Notes: generated by a model not told the origin, from the letters alone. Shown: positions 1 through 8,810, counted from the stretch's first letter. The stretch is DNA of 64,000 nucleotides from Filimonas effusa (GCF_004118675.1 NZ_SDHZ01000001.1:124001-188000), one strand, 5' to 3'. A program made the numbers and translations.

Positions 1-100
1 TATCTTTTCCGGTATAACGCATGATATCAGGAATACGGCTTCGTTTGAATTGCAGGGGTGGGAGTATGTAGTACTGGAAAGCAGGAAGTAGCATTTTCTC

Positions 101-253
101 AACCGGCAGCGTTTTTTCTAAACCGGCAACGTTTTGCTCAACCGGCAGCGTTTTGCTCAACCGGCAACGTTTTGCTCAACCGGCAGCGTTTTACTAAACC
201 GGCAACGTTTTTCTCAACCGGCAGCGTTTTACTAAACCGGCAACGTTTTACTA
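101..253. repeat. 19-bp tandem repeat, eight units, strictly alternating
   Basis: Eight head-to-tail units of the form AACCGGCARCGTTTTNCTM start at 101, 121, 140, 159, 178, 197, 216 and 235; the first unit has one extra T. The R position alternates G, A, G, A, G, A, G, A without exception, so the real period is about 38 bp. A degenerate ninth copy follows at 254-274. Nineteen is not a multiple of three, so the open frame across it (58-318) gives a low-complexity product and is unlikely to be a gene. Function unknown. Confidence 0.9.
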
Positions 254-297
254 AAACCAACGATGCTTTTGCTAAAAAAAAGCGCGGTTTGGGCAAG

Positions 298-353
298 TAT
301 GCTTTAAAGCATCCTTAAAGCTTCTTTAAAGCTTCTCAGGAGCTTCTTTAAAA
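298..353. repeat. Short AT-rich TTAAAGCTTCT repeats
   Basis: Overlapping direct and inverted copies of TTAAAGCTTCT and the palindrome GCTTTAAAGC (301-310) lie between the 19-bp repeat and the htrA terminator. They could fold on either strand. No function can be assigned, and no gene is visible in 1-381. Confidence 0.55.
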
Positions 354-381
354 ATGATCGTTTTTTTAGCAATTCAGCAAA

Positions 382-420
382 TACAAAACAGGCCGGCGTT
401 GTGCGCCGGCCTGTTTTGTA
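382..420 (-). terminator. Intrinsic terminator of the htrA-like gene
   Basis: A perfect 17-bp inverted repeat (arms 382-398 and 404-420) encloses a 5-nt loop, with a GC core and AT-rich outer pairs ending in a T-rich run. It lies 22 nt beyond the stop codon of the minus-strand protease gene. Confidence 0.85.
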
Positions 421-441
421 TAATTATAGAGACTTACTCTT

Positions 442-1965
442 TTATTTTCCCTGTTCTCCGCTGCTGCTCAGGTTTAAAGGATAGCCGTATGTGCCTTCAT
501 AACCAGGGTAGATTCCTTCTACCTGAACCTGGCCACCGGCAGTTTTTAACGCTTCCGTTAACTCCTCGAGCGATTTGATATCCTGGCCGTTAACACGGGT
601 GATAACAAAACCTTCCTGCATACGGGTGCTCTTGAGCGGGTTGCCTGTGATCTTCTTCACAATAACACCGCCGGGAATGCCATTCTTCTGCGCTACTGCT
701 TTGTCGATTGTAGCCAGATCGCCACCCAGCCGGCTGCCTATGTTGGCAGGTTCATTTTTCACCAGGTCGTATGTGCCAACCCTGTTTTTAAGCGTGATAT
801 TTACTGTAGCCTCTTTGCCATTACGCAGGTAAGTCACTGCTACTTTATCACCTGGTTTGTAACGCGCAACCTGTTCCTGTAACTGGGCGCCTGACTGTAT
901 AGCAGTACCGTTGATCTTTGTGATGAAATCACCTTTTTGCAAGCCGGCTGCTTTTGCTGCTCCACCGGCAGGTACGTCTGTTACATATACACCTTCACCG
1001 TCTTTAATGCCAAGCTCTTTTCTTTGTTCATCGCTCATGTTATCGCCACCATACTCGATGCCTATATACCCTCTTTGAACTGCGCCGTATTTGATGATGT
1101 CGTTTACAATTTTCTTTACGATGTTAACAGGGATGGCATAGGAGTAACCTGCGTAAGAACCTGTTGGAGACGCTATCGCAGAGTTGATACCAATAAGTTC
1201 ACCATTGGTGTTGATGAGTGCACCACCGCTGTTACCGGGGTTCACTGCCGCATCGGTTTGTATAAATGATTCTACTGCCGACCTGTCTTTGTTTACGCCA
1301 ATAGCTCTTGCCTTAGCACTGATGATACCGGCTGTAATGGTTACGTCGAGGTTCAAAGGATAACCTACTGCCAGCACCCATTGGCCTAATTTGGTATCAT
1401 CGCTGTTGCCATATACCATGTAAGGAAAACGGCTGCCTTCTATTTTTATTACAGCAAGGTCACTGCTGGGGTCACGGCCTATAACAGTGGCTTTGTAGTT
1501 CTTTTTATTAGACAGGGTAACGTTCAATTCATCTGCACCTTCCACTACGTGGTTGTTGGTAACAATGTACCCGTCTTCGCTGATCAGCACACCGCTGCCG
1601 CTTGCTCTTTGCTCAGGTTGCATTTGAACGCGGGGACCACCAAAGAAATCGGAAAAAGGATCCTCATCGCCAAAGAAATCGGAGAAAGGACTTCTGCGGT
1701 TAGGAAGATTATTGGTTACTTGTTTTGCCTTTGTACGTGTTTTAATGTGAACCACTGCCGGAGTGGCTGAGTTGGATGCGGCTGTGAAATCAACAGGGCC
1801 TGCCGGGGCGTCTTTATCAAAGAAGCCAGCATAGTTAACGGGTAGTTTTCCGGGTTCCTGGCTGCCGGCGTATTGTTTCTGCATCCACTTTCCATAACCC
1901 CAAACACTCAAAATCGCCGTCGTTGCACTAATTGCTATTACCAGCAAAATGCTTTTTAGTTTCAT
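442..1965 (-). CDS. htrA: Do/HtrA family periplasmic serine protease
   Basis: A 507-residue DegP/DegQ/HtrA-type protease, which degrades or refolds misfolded envelope proteins. Residues 5-24 form one hydrophobic signal or anchor segment. The trypsin-like domain shows the full catalytic triad: His139 in TNNHVV, Asp169 in SSDLAVIK and Ser246 in GNSGGAL. Two PDZ domains follow (about 285-375 and 395-495). A linker with the repeated motif PFSDFFG (93-99, 103-109) precedes the protease domain. It is transcribed alone on the minus strand and has its own terminator. The family is certain; whether the protein is free in the periplasm or membrane-anchored cannot be decided from sequence. Confidence 0.95.
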   Translation of the reverse strand: MKLKSILLVIAISATTAILSVWGYGKWMQKQYAGSQEPGKLPVNYAGFFDKDAPAGPVDFTAASNSATPAVVHIKTRTKAKQVTNNLPNRRSPFSDFFGDEDPFSDFFGGPRVQMQPEQRASGSGVLISEDGYIVTNNHVVEGADELNVTLSNKKNYKATVIGRDPSSDLAVIKIEGSRFPYMVYGNSDDTKLGQWVLAVGYPLNLDVTITAGIISAKARAIGVNKDRSAVESFIQTDAAVNPGNSGGALINTNGELIGINSAIASPTGSYAGYSYAIPVNIVKKIVNDIIKYGAVQRGYIGIEYGGDNMSDEQRKELGIKDGEGVYVTDVPAGGAAKAAGLQKGDFITKINGTAIQSGAQLQEQVARYKPGDKVAVTYLRNGKEATVNITLKNRVGTYDLVKNEPANIGSRLGGDLATIDKAVAQKNGIPGGVIVKKITGNPLKSTRMQEGFVITRVNGQDIKSLEELTEALKTAGGQVQVEGIYPGYEGTYGYPLNLSSSGEQGK

Positions 1966-2138
1966 GTATCATTCAAATTTTAAGTGAATCAATCATAATC
2001 TGTTTGTTCAAATTACATGCCTTTTCGATAGCAAATAAACGAACTTGTTTAATCCTTGGTTTAAAGTACATTCCTTTTAACAAACAATTGACGAAGCGTG
2101 TCGTACTTGATGGTCAAGTTACTAAAATTCAGTTAATT

Positions 2139-2157
2139 AACTGCAATTATTGCAGTT
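2139..2157 (-). terminator. Small hairpin spanning the acyl-CoA reductase stop codon
   Basis: The 8-bp arms AACTGCAA and TTGCAGTT are perfect. The 3-nt loop (2147-2149) is the TAA stop codon of the upstream minus-strand gene. No strong U-run follows, so termination is only suggested. Confidence 0.4.
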
Positions 2158-3157
2158 TCAGGTCTGACAAAAACTGCATGGTATCTACGCCGTCTGCATA
2201 ATCTGACAGTTCGGGATACTGGGCTTTGCCAAAGGGAATATCTCCAACGCCAACCACACACTGGATCTGTTCGTCTTTCGCCAGTTCTGTAGCGAGGGTT
2301 TCTTTGGGCTGGTTATAGTACTGGTAATGCACCTGGCTTACCGGTGAAAATGGCGACACGTTTTCGGCCAGCACCACGCTGCCGTTATTCATATAGAACT
2401 TACTGTTCATAATGAGTAAAGCAAGATGATAGTCGAAGTTGTGTTTGTATTTATGGTTATCGGCCAGGTGGTCATATTTCTTCAGGGCTTCGAGCAGGGG
2501 GATGAAGTCGTAGCCTTCCGGAACATATAGCTGTGTTACGTTACGGCATCCCAGTCCGAAATACAGCTGGATGTCGTCGGCAAGGGCGCTGAGCATGTCG
2601 GGCGTTTCCTTTCCATCGAGGATGGCCACCGAACTTCTGTTCTTGCGGATGATATGGGGGTATTTGCCGAAATAGAAGTCGAAATACCTGCCGGAGTTAT
2701 TGCTGCCGGTGGCGATGTAGGCATCGCAGCCTTTCAGTACTTCGGCAAATTGAATAAGGTCGCGGGTGCGCTCATCCCACTCGTATAGCTGTTCCACTAT
2801 TGTTTTCAGCAGCACTTCGTCTTTAGACGACAATTTGATCACAATTTTATGACCTGTTATAAATACGCAGAGGAAGTCGTGGAAGCCTACGAGGGGTAAA
2901 TTGCCGGCCATTACCACGCCTACCTTGGCTGGAGCGGTATTGCTGTCGGGCAGGTGATAACGTTTTACCCACGCTTCGAGCAGGGGGCGTTGAAGAAAGC
3001 GGCTGACAATGTTGTCTACAGCCAGGTTGGTAAACCCGGGACTGAACCAGGGGTTTAGTCTGCCTGCCTTTTCTTTGGCAGCCTGCCACTGTTCGGGGTT
3101 CTGTTGCATCCAGTTTCCCAAACGTTCCAATAAGTCGATTCTGGTTACGAGGTTCAT
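2147..3157 (-). CDS. LuxC-family acyl-CoA reductase
   Basis: A protein of about 336 residues resembling the LuxC/acyl-CoA reductase branch of the aldehyde dehydrogenase superfamily, which reduces acyl-CoA or acyl thioesters to aldehydes with NAD(P)H. Visible features are a nucleotide-binding region around VGVVMAGNLPLVGFHD and the probable catalytic cysteine in YFGLGCRNV (Cys204 from the chosen start). An in-frame ATG exists at 3187, but the family-like sequence starts at MNLVTRIDLL, so 3157 is preferred. It is divergent from a ferredoxin gene that may supply electrons; that pairing recurs in Bacteroidota. The physiological substrate is unknown. Confidence 0.85.
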   Translation of the reverse strand: MNLVTRIDLLERLGNWMQQNPEQWQAAKEKAGRLNPWFSPGFTNLAVDNIVSRFLQRPLLEAWVKRYHLPDSNTAPAKVGVVMAGNLPLVGFHDFLCVFITGHKIVIKLSSKDEVLLKTIVEQLYEWDERTRDLIQFAEVLKGCDAYIATGSNNSGRYFDFYFGKYPHIIRKNRSSVAILDGKETPDMLSALADDIQLYFGLGCRNVTQLYVPEGYDFIPLLEALKKYDHLADNHKYKHNFDYHLALLIMNSKFYMNNGSVVLAENVSPFSPVSQVHYQYYNQPKETLATELAKDEQIQCVVGVGDIPFGKAQYPELSDYADGVDTMQFLSDLKLQ

Positions 3158-3277
3158 ATCTGTTTCTTTCATAACGTGTACAGGCAATTCGCTTGCTGTT
3201 TTATGCGCTAATTAGGCTATTTCGTCGTATTTTCGCGAACGCAAAAATATCCTTATTCATTTAACAAATACGCATAT

Positions 3278-3625
3278 ATGTCCATTAAGATAACGGAAGA
3301 GTGTATCAACTGCGGAGCCTGTGAACCGGAATGCCCTAACAACGCGATCTATGAGGGCGGCGTGGAGTGGGCTATCGCTGACGGTACCTCTGTGAAAGGG
3401 AGCTTTGTAACAATGGAGGGCAATGTAATAAACGCCGACGAAAAATTCGCCCCTGTAAGTGTGGATACCTATTTTATCGTGCCTAATAAATGCACTGAGT
3501 GCCAGGGCTTTCACGAGGAACCACAATGTGCGGCAGTTTGCCCGGTCGACTGCTGTGTTCCCGACGAAATGTACGAGGAAACTGTTGACGAGCTGATGGC
3601 CAAAAAAGACAAACTTCACCTATAA
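3278..3625 (+). CDS. Two-cluster 4Fe-4S ferredoxin
   Basis: A 115-residue soluble ferredoxin. Cluster I is bound by C9xxC12xxC15xxxC19. Cluster II uses C72, C75, C84 and C88, with an 8-residue insertion between the second and third ligands, as in the Alv/YfhL-like 4Fe-4S dicluster ferredoxins. An extra CC pair (92-93) follows. An insertion of about 50 residues separates the two motifs. The gene is divergent from the acyl-CoA reductase, with about 120 bp between the start codons that must hold both promoters. It has its own terminator. Function: low-potential electron carrier; the partner is inferred only from the neighbourhood. Confidence 0.93.
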   Translation: MSIKITEECINCGACEPECPNNAIYEGGVEWAIADGTSVKGSFVTMEGNVINADEKFAPVSVDTYFIVPNKCTECQGFHEEPQCAAVCPVDCCVPDEMYEETVDELMAKKDKLHL

Positions 3626-3726
3626 AATTATATTTGGAATCCCGTGTTTTTATAGGTAAATTAGCTTTATCAATGATTGTTGCTTTATGGCGACAAATTT
3701 AACGGCGGGTGATATTTCCCGTTTCT

Positions 3727-3768
3727 AAAAGGTGGAGGAACGCTCAGGTCCTTCACCTTTTATTTTTT
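3727..3768 (+). terminator. Intrinsic terminator after the ferredoxin gene
   Basis: Thirteen-bp arms (3727-3739 and 3749-3761) with a single G-U pair enclose a short loop and are followed by ATTTTTTAA. It separates the ferredoxin gene from ddl. Confidence 0.8.
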
Positions 3769-3791
3769 AATGGCATTGGCATTATTTTCTC

Positions 3792-3799
3792 TTTCTTTG
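3792..3799 (+). promoter_or_regulatory. Possible -7 element of ddl (TTTCTTTG)
   Basis: TTTCTTTG followed by C lies 26 nt before the ddl start codon. It differs from the Bacteroidota -7 consensus TAnnTTTG at one base. The same octamer occurs upstream of the TPP-riboswitch gene and of tdh. No convincing -33 TTTG is visible. Confidence 0.35.
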
Positions 3800-3824
3800 C
3801 GCTAGTCAAAAATCCCATGGTGAA

Positions 3825-4808
3825 ATGAAAAAAAGAATTGCACTGGTAACGGGTGGTTACAGTGGGGAAGCTGAAATCAGCTATAAAAGTGTGGTTACAG
3901 TTGCCAACAATATCGATACGGAACGTTTCGAAGTATTTAAGATCGACATTAATCCTTCAGGATGGTATTATCTGCCGGAGCAGGGCGATAAGCAACCGGT
4001 AGACAAAAGTGATTTTACCATTACAGTTAACGGCAGCAAGGTGAAGTTCGATGCCGTTCTGTTATGTATTCATGGCACCCCGGGTGAAGACGGCAAGCTC
4101 CAGGGCTATTTTGATATGTTAGGGTTGCCTTATACGAGCTGTGATGCGGCAACCTCTGCTTTAACTTTTAATAAAAGATATACGGTTGCCGTTGTTGCCT
4201 TCAGTGGTATAAATGTTGCACGCTCCGTACTGTTGATAAAAGACCGTTTTGAGAATGCCGAAGCGCTTGTAAAAGAGTTGCAGTTCCCTGTTTTTATAAA
4301 GCCTAACAATGGTGGCTCCAGTATCGGCATGTCGAGGGTGAATCAACCTTCCGAAGAGCTGGGCAAAGCCATAGAGAAGGCGTTTAAAGAGGATGACCAG
4401 GTGCTGGTAGAAGAATTTATCCAGGGACGGGAATTTACTATAGGGGTATTCAGGACAAAGGGCAAGATCATTACTTTACCTATGACGGAAGTTATTTCAA
4501 AGAATGAGTTCTTTGATTTTGAAGCAAAATACCTGGGTAAAAGTGAAGAGATCACGCCTGCGCAGATAAACGAAGCTATGGCAGATAAGGTGCGCAAAGC
4601 CGCTGAGAAAATTTACCAGGTGCTTAATTGCCGCGGAGTGGTACGTATAGATTTCATTTACAATGAAGCGAAAGACGAGCCGTATATGCTGGAAGTAAAT
4701 ACAGTGCCGGGCCAGAGTGAAGCCAGCATTATTCCACAGCAGGTGAAAGCTATGGGCTGGACACTGAAGGATTTTTATACCGCAGTGATAGAGGAAGCCT
4801 GGGCATAG
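3825..4808 (+). CDS. ddl: D-alanine--D-alanine ligase
   Basis: A 327-residue ATP-grasp ligase that makes the D-Ala-D-Ala dipeptide for peptidoglycan. The N-terminal GGYSGEAEIS (10-19) matches the family's GGxSxExxIS signature. The ATP-grasp region includes FIKPNNGGSSIGMSRV and the C-terminal metal site GVVRIDFIYN...PYMLEVNTVPG. Length is normal for the family. The first ATG is used. It probably starts a transcript with the PASTA protein and rhodanese genes downstream, as no terminator is visible between them. Confidence 0.96.
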   Translation: MKKRIALVTGGYSGEAEISYKSVVTVANNIDTERFEVFKIDINPSGWYYLPEQGDKQPVDKSDFTITVNGSKVKFDAVLLCIHGTPGEDGKLQGYFDMLGLPYTSCDAATSALTFNKRYTVAVVAFSGINVARSVLLIKDRFENAEALVKELQFPVFIKPNNGGSSIGMSRVNQPSEELGKAIEKAFKEDDQVLVEEFIQGREFTIGVFRTKGKIITLPMTEVISKNEFFDFEAKYLGKSEEITPAQINEAMADKVRKAAEKIYQVLNCRGVVRIDFIYNEAKDEPYMLEVNTVPGQSEASIIPQQVKAMGWTLKDFYTAVIEEAWA

Positions 4809-4864
4809 TTATCAATTGTAAACAGCATAACTTAACTTGTACGCCGAAAACCAAATATTGAATC

Positions 4865-5683
4865 GTGTTTAAATTTATAACCAATAAGCCATTCTGGGTG
4901 AACATGCTCATAGCAGCAGGCATATTCCTGTTATTGCTGGTATTGTTCTTTAGTTCACTGGGGTTCCTGACCAGGCATAACGAGAATGCGAAGGTGCCGC
5001 AGGTTACGGGCAGGAATATAGAAGAAGCCAGGCGATTGCTGGAAGCAAAGGGGTTTGATGTGGAAGTGCAGGATTCGGTATATATCGATAATGCCGAAAA
5101 ACTGTCTGTTATCAGGCAGTCGCCGGAAGCCGATGCGGTAGTGAAATCGAACCGTACCATCTACCTGACCATCAACAGGGCGATTGCTCCGCTTGTAGAC
5201 ATGCCCGATTTGCGTGGTTTTTCTTATCTGAGCGCCAAGTTGTATCTGCAAAGCCTGGGATTGAAGCTGGGGGATACTTCTTATACGCCGGATATTGCCA
5301 AAAACGCAGTAAAGGAACAGTTGTTTAAAGGGAAAGCGATCAATCCCGGCAGCAAGATAGATATGGGCAGCACTATTGACCTTGTATTAGGTTCCGGTGT
5401 GGGCACAACAGAAGTGAATGTTCCCGATTTAACGGGTATGACGCTGGCGCAGGCAAGGGATTATATCAGTAACCTGGGATTAAGCATCAGCGCCATAAAT
5501 GCGGAAGGAACGGTTACAGACAGGGAGAATGCTTTCATTACACGACAGCTGCCCGAACCATTCGAGACTTTACCCGATGGCACAAGAGGACCTAATAAAA
5601 TAAGGGCGGGGCAATTGATAGATATCTGGATAAGCGCTACACCTCCTGCTGTTGTTGATTCAGCGGCAGCTCCCTTACCTTAG
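4865..5683 (+). CDS. Membrane-anchored PASTA-domain protein
   Basis: A 272-residue protein with one N-terminal transmembrane helix (about 10-38), then three PASTA repeats (about 43-112, 113-182, 184-258) recognisable by VPxVxGxxxxxAxxxLxxxG cores such as VPQVTGRNIEEARRLLEAKG. It ends in a Pro/Ala-rich tail. PASTA domains bind peptidoglycan stem peptides or muropeptides. There is no kinase or penicillin-binding domain. The start codon is GTG at 4865; the next in-frame ATG (MLIAAG) would cut into the membrane helix. Its place directly after ddl supports a cell-wall role. Many Bacteroidota have a RluD-type pseudouridine synthase near this pair; here a rhodanese gene follows instead. Confidence 0.88.
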   Translation: MFKFITNKPFWVNMLIAAGIFLLLLVLFFSSLGFLTRHNENAKVPQVTGRNIEEARRLLEAKGFDVEVQDSVYIDNAEKLSVIRQSPEADAVVKSNRTIYLTINRAIAPLVDMPDLRGFSYLSAKLYLQSLGLKLGDTSYTPDIAKNAVKEQLFKGKAINPGSKIDMGSTIDLVLGSGVGTTEVNVPDLTGMTLAQARDYISNLGLSISAINAEGTVTDRENAFITRQLPEPFETLPDGTRGPNKIRAGQLIDIWISATPPAVVDSAAAPLP

Positions 5684-5730
5684 AACATACTAAAACGCTA
5701 TAGAAATCAACTTATCAGTAAACACGAACT

Positions 5731-6039
5731 ATGAACACAATAACTGTTGAAGCGCTGAAAGCGCGTTTGGATAACGGCGAGCAGATACATCTGCTGGATG
5801 TGCGCGAGGACAGCGAGAGGGCTGAATTTAATATCGGTGGCACGCATTTACCCCTGGGTAAAGTGCAGGCGATGCAGGTAGAAGACATTGAGGGATGGAA
5901 AGGTGATGAAGTGATCATCTACTGCAGAAGCGGTAACAGGAGCGGTGTAGCTGCATTGCTCATGGAACAGGCAGGTTTTAAGAATACAGTGAACCTGGTT
6001 GGGGGGATGCTGGCCTGGCGCGATAAGTTTGGTGAATAA
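5731..6039 (+). CDS. Single-domain rhodanese-like protein
   Basis: A 102-residue cytoplasmic rhodanese domain with the active-site loop YCRSGNRSG and catalytic Cys65, as in GlpE/PspE-type sulfurtransferases. It has no signal peptide, unlike PspE. It lies 47 nt after the PASTA gene and ends at a strong bidirectional terminator. Its sulfur acceptor is unknown. Confidence 0.9.
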   Translation: MNTITVEALKARLDNGEQIHLLDVREDSERAEFNIGGTHLPLGKVQAMQVEDIEGWKGDEVIIYCRSGNRSGVAALLMEQAGFKNTVNLVGGMLAWRDKFGE

Positions 6040-6090
6040 GCGTACGTTTATCTAATAGATCAATTACGCATAGACCGTCGAACAGGACAG

Positions 6091-6133
6091 TAAAAGAGGC
6101 CGTATCATAAGTGCGATACGGCCTCTTTTATTT
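6091..6133. terminator. Bidirectional terminator between rhodanese and thiamin receptor genes
   Basis: A perfect 16-bp inverted repeat (6091-6106 and 6115-6130) with an 8-nt loop. The arms begin TAAAAGAGG and end CCTCTTTTA, giving a T-run on both strands. It serves the plus-strand rhodanese gene and probably the minus-strand receptor gene ending at 6256. The remaining 6134-6255 holds nothing recognisable. Confidence 0.85.
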
Positions 6134-6255
6134 GGGTACCTCCTGATGGAGCCGGGTTCGCGTTTAAGCAATTCTCAGCGGCTATTTTTATTTATGAGCC
6201 AACCTCTTTTTTAAAGTCCGGCGCAAGTATAAGCTTGTGAAGCCGGTTATATTAT

Positions 6256-8643
6256 TTAAAGCCTGATATTCACTGCCACCATGAAATTGGTGCCGGCCAT
6301 TGTGGTGTAGTAATTATCTTCATATGGGCCATAACCGGCGGCGATGCCGGGGTAGGCAGCTCCTGTTGCTTCGTATTTCCTGTTGAAGACATTGTTGACA
6401 TAACCTGTAATATTCCATTCGTTGAACAGGAAGTTCTTGATCGTATAAATAACCCTCGCATCCTGTACGTAATAGTCTCTCAGGCTGCGTTCCGCTTTCT
6501 GGGTATTATCCATGTACTGCTTGCTGACGTATTTGGCCGGCAGGCCTATTTCCAGTTGTTTAACGGGAGTAAGAATAATGCTGCCTCCTGCAACGATCGA
6601 TGGTGAGAAGGAAATATCTGTATTGGAATAGGCTGTGCCTTCTTCTCCTACATGCTCGAAGTCGTCGTTGTAAATAGTGAGATAGTTGGTAAATGATTTT
6701 ATCTTATTCCGGCTAAAGGCTGCATTGCCTTGTATAGCCACCCAGCGGTTGAGGTTTACGCTGCCCTGCAGTTCTATACCTAACCTGTAGCTATTGGGAA
6801 CGTTGATGCGGGTATAAGCTCCCACATCGTTACGGGCGCCTGTTTGAACCAGCTGGTTGTTGTACAACATATAATAACCAGTGGCAGACCAGCTGTATTT
6901 GCTGGTTTTTTCTTCTATGCCCAGCTCAAAGTCGTGCAGGGTTTCTTTCCGTGGCTGCTGTTGCTGAGCGGCTTCAAAGTCGTCGCGGTTGGGCTCTTTG
7001 TTGGCCATCGCATAACTCAGGTAAGCATTCCAGTTGTTCTTACGGTAACTGATACCTGCTTTGGGATTCACGAAATTGAAATTGCGTTTTACAATAAGTG
7101 ACGGGTTGTCCTGGAAGCCATACATATTGTACACAACGTGTTTGTATTGCAGGTCGGCAAACAGGCTCCAGTTGTTGTTGAGCTGATGCAGCCATTTCGT
7201 ATAGATGTTCAGATCTGTTTTTTTTGCGTCGAGATCATAGTAGCGGTGGTTCTTGGGAGCGCCGGCCTGTGCCCATATCACCTCTCCATAATGACCGCCA
7301 TCGTAGATCGTCCAGCTGCCACCGATGGTAAATTCATTGGAGGCGTTCCGTGATTGCACGGAGAATGTTTGCCCGTAATAGTAGTTGTCGAGCCAGCGGT
7401 CTCGTACCAGGTCTGTCGTATCGAGTACTTGGTTTCCAACGTTAAAGCCGGGTAAGCCGTAGTTGGGCAGGGCTTGTTTGGCTTTATACTCTTCGTAATA
7501 TCCTTTACCCCTTGACAGGAAGCTGGCAACGTTGAGTGTCCAGCTCCGGCCGAGATTCTGGTTCAGGAAAAGCTGGTAATGATCCTGCTGGTAGTTATCG
7601 GTTTGATTGTTATAAGGCTCTCCTTCTTTTTCGGTTCCGGCTGCATTATAGGTCCTATAGGTATCGCGATAAGCTTCGGGGACGCCATACCAGGCCTGGT
7701 ATGTTTTTTCAGTGCCGGTGATAATATTGAAGCGGACAGTGGTGTTGTCGGAAAGATAAGCGCTGGAAAGGTAGAGCGCTTTGAGATCGGAAGAAGCGCG
7801 GTCGATATAGCCGTCGCTTTTCAGGCGGCTTAACCTGGCGTCTACTGTAAAGTGGCCATTGATAAGACCGCTTCCTGCTTTAAGCGTATTTTTCCAGGTA
7901 TTGAAAGAGCCAAAGTTGTTATTGCTTTCTGCGTAGGCTTTTTCGTTGAATTCATTTGTGGTGATGTTCACTGTTGCTCCAAAGGCGCCTGCCCCGTTGG
8001 TGGAGGTGCCCACACCGCGCTGGATCTGGATGGAGTTTGCGGAAGAGGCAAGATCGGGCAGGTCTACGAAAAAGCTGCCCTGGCTTTCGGCGTCGTTGTA
8101 GGGAATGCCGTTTAGCGTAACGTTGATACGGGTAACATCGGAGCCGCGTATGCGCATAGAGGTATAGCCAATGCCGTTACCTGCATCGGAAGCTACGATC
8201 ACCGATGGTGTTTGATTGAGCAGAAAGGGGAGATCCTGACCCAGGTTCACCCTGGCGATCTGTTCCTTGCCGATGTTCGTTTTAGTGAAAGGAGCGCGGT
8301 CTGAGGCCCGTATAGACCGTACTTCCAAGGGTTCCAGCAAAAAAGCCTGGTCTTCCATCCTGAAACGCTGTAAACCCGGTACGGGAAGAACGATGTGCTG
8401 GCGGATCATTTTTTTACCGGTGGCTTCCAATGTAAGTTCATAACTGCCGGCTGCTGCGGAAAAACTGAAATTGCCGGTGTTGGTGCTTGCGGAGGTCCAT
8501 TTTCGCCCGTTTTGTGAGAGGGTAATGGTTACGCCTTCAACAGGCTGGTTCCTGCTGTCTGTGATAATGCCTTCCAATGGGGTTTGTGCGAAACCCAGTA
8601 GTGTTGTAAATAAGGCGAGAATCATCCCTGATAAATACTTCAT
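6256..8643 (-). CDS. TonB-dependent receptor, probable thiamin importer
   Basis: A 795-residue outer-membrane TonB-dependent receptor. A signal peptide (1-20, MKYLSGMILALFTTLLGFAQ) is followed by a carboxypeptidase-regulatory-like beta-sandwich (about 21-105), a plug domain with RIRGSDVTRINVTLNGIPYND, and a roughly 22-strand barrel to the C-terminus. The open frame runs on to 8826, but that extension passes through a TPP riboswitch and lacks protein character; the ATG at 8643 opens the signal peptide. The riboswitch makes thiamin or a thiamin precursor the likely substrate, as described for TPP-controlled receptors of Bacteroidota. No thiamin synthesis gene is adjacent. The receptor family is certain; the substrate is inferred. 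Confidence 0.9.
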   Translation of the reverse strand: MKYLSGMILALFTTLLGFAQTPLEGIITDSRNQPVEGVTITLSQNGRKWTSASTNTGNFSFSAAAGSYELTLEATGKKMIRQHIVLPVPGLQRFRMEDQAFLLEPLEVRSIRASDRAPFTKTNIGKEQIARVNLGQDLPFLLNQTPSVIVASDAGNGIGYTSMRIRGSDVTRINVTLNGIPYNDAESQGSFFVDLPDLASSANSIQIQRGVGTSTNGAGAFGATVNITTNEFNEKAYAESNNNFGSFNTWKNTLKAGSGLINGHFTVDARLSRLKSDGYIDRASSDLKALYLSSAYLSDNTTVRFNIITGTEKTYQAWYGVPEAYRDTYRTYNAAGTEKEGEPYNNQTDNYQQDHYQLFLNQNLGRSWTLNVASFLSRGKGYYEEYKAKQALPNYGLPGFNVGNQVLDTTDLVRDRWLDNYYYGQTFSVQSRNASNEFTIGGSWTIYDGGHYGEVIWAQAGAPKNHRYYDLDAKKTDLNIYTKWLHQLNNNWSLFADLQYKHVVYNMYGFQDNPSLIVKRNFNFVNPKAGISYRKNNWNAYLSYAMANKEPNRDDFEAAQQQQPRKETLHDFELGIEEKTSKYSWSATGYYMLYNNQLVQTGARNDVGAYTRINVPNSYRLGIELQGSVNLNRWVAIQGNAAFSRNKIKSFTNYLTIYNDDFEHVGEEGTAYSNTDISFSPSIVAGGSIILTPVKQLEIGLPAKYVSKQYMDNTQKAERSLRDYYVQDARVIYTIKNFLFNEWNITGYVNNVFNRKYEATGAAYPGIAAGYGPYEDNYYTTMAGTNFMVAVNIRL

Positions 8644-8721
8644 CCTGTTCTTTTTGAAATCAATTACAATAATGCTGAACAGGAAATTGCTATAGGAGAG
8701 GACACACGGTGTGAAAGAGAC

Positions 8722-8810
8722 GGCCTTCCCTTCGCAGGCATTACCCTGTTCAGGTTCAACGGGTTTAATCTCAGCCTTCCTGTTTCCAGGAATAGCACCC
8801 CGAGGAATTA
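8722..8810 (-). promoter_or_regulatory. TPP riboswitch (THI element)
   Basis: Read on the minus strand, the region contains all hallmark THI-box segments in order: CTCGGGGTGC, a P3 hairpin (TTCCTG-gaaa-CAGGAA), GGCTGAGATT, ACCCGTTGAACCTG, and GGGTAATGCCTGCGAAGGGA. It lies about 78 nt upstream of the receptor start codon, leaving room for an expression platform; an 11-bp CACACGGTGTG near-palindrome (8703-8713) may be part of it. High thiamin pyrophosphate should switch the receptor off. Confidence 0.96.

Noticed and set aside
101-253. CRISPR array
   Set aside because: Units are contiguous with no spacers and no cas gene is present.
58-318. 86-codon open frame over the 19-bp repeat
   Set aside because: Its product is only the translation of a repeat whose unit is not a multiple of three; no signal peptide, promoter or conserved-looking sequence.
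3257-3619. 120-codon minus-strand frame opposite the ferredoxin gene
   Set aside because: A mirror of the ferredoxin coding sequence; the plus strand has both intact 4Fe-4S motifs.
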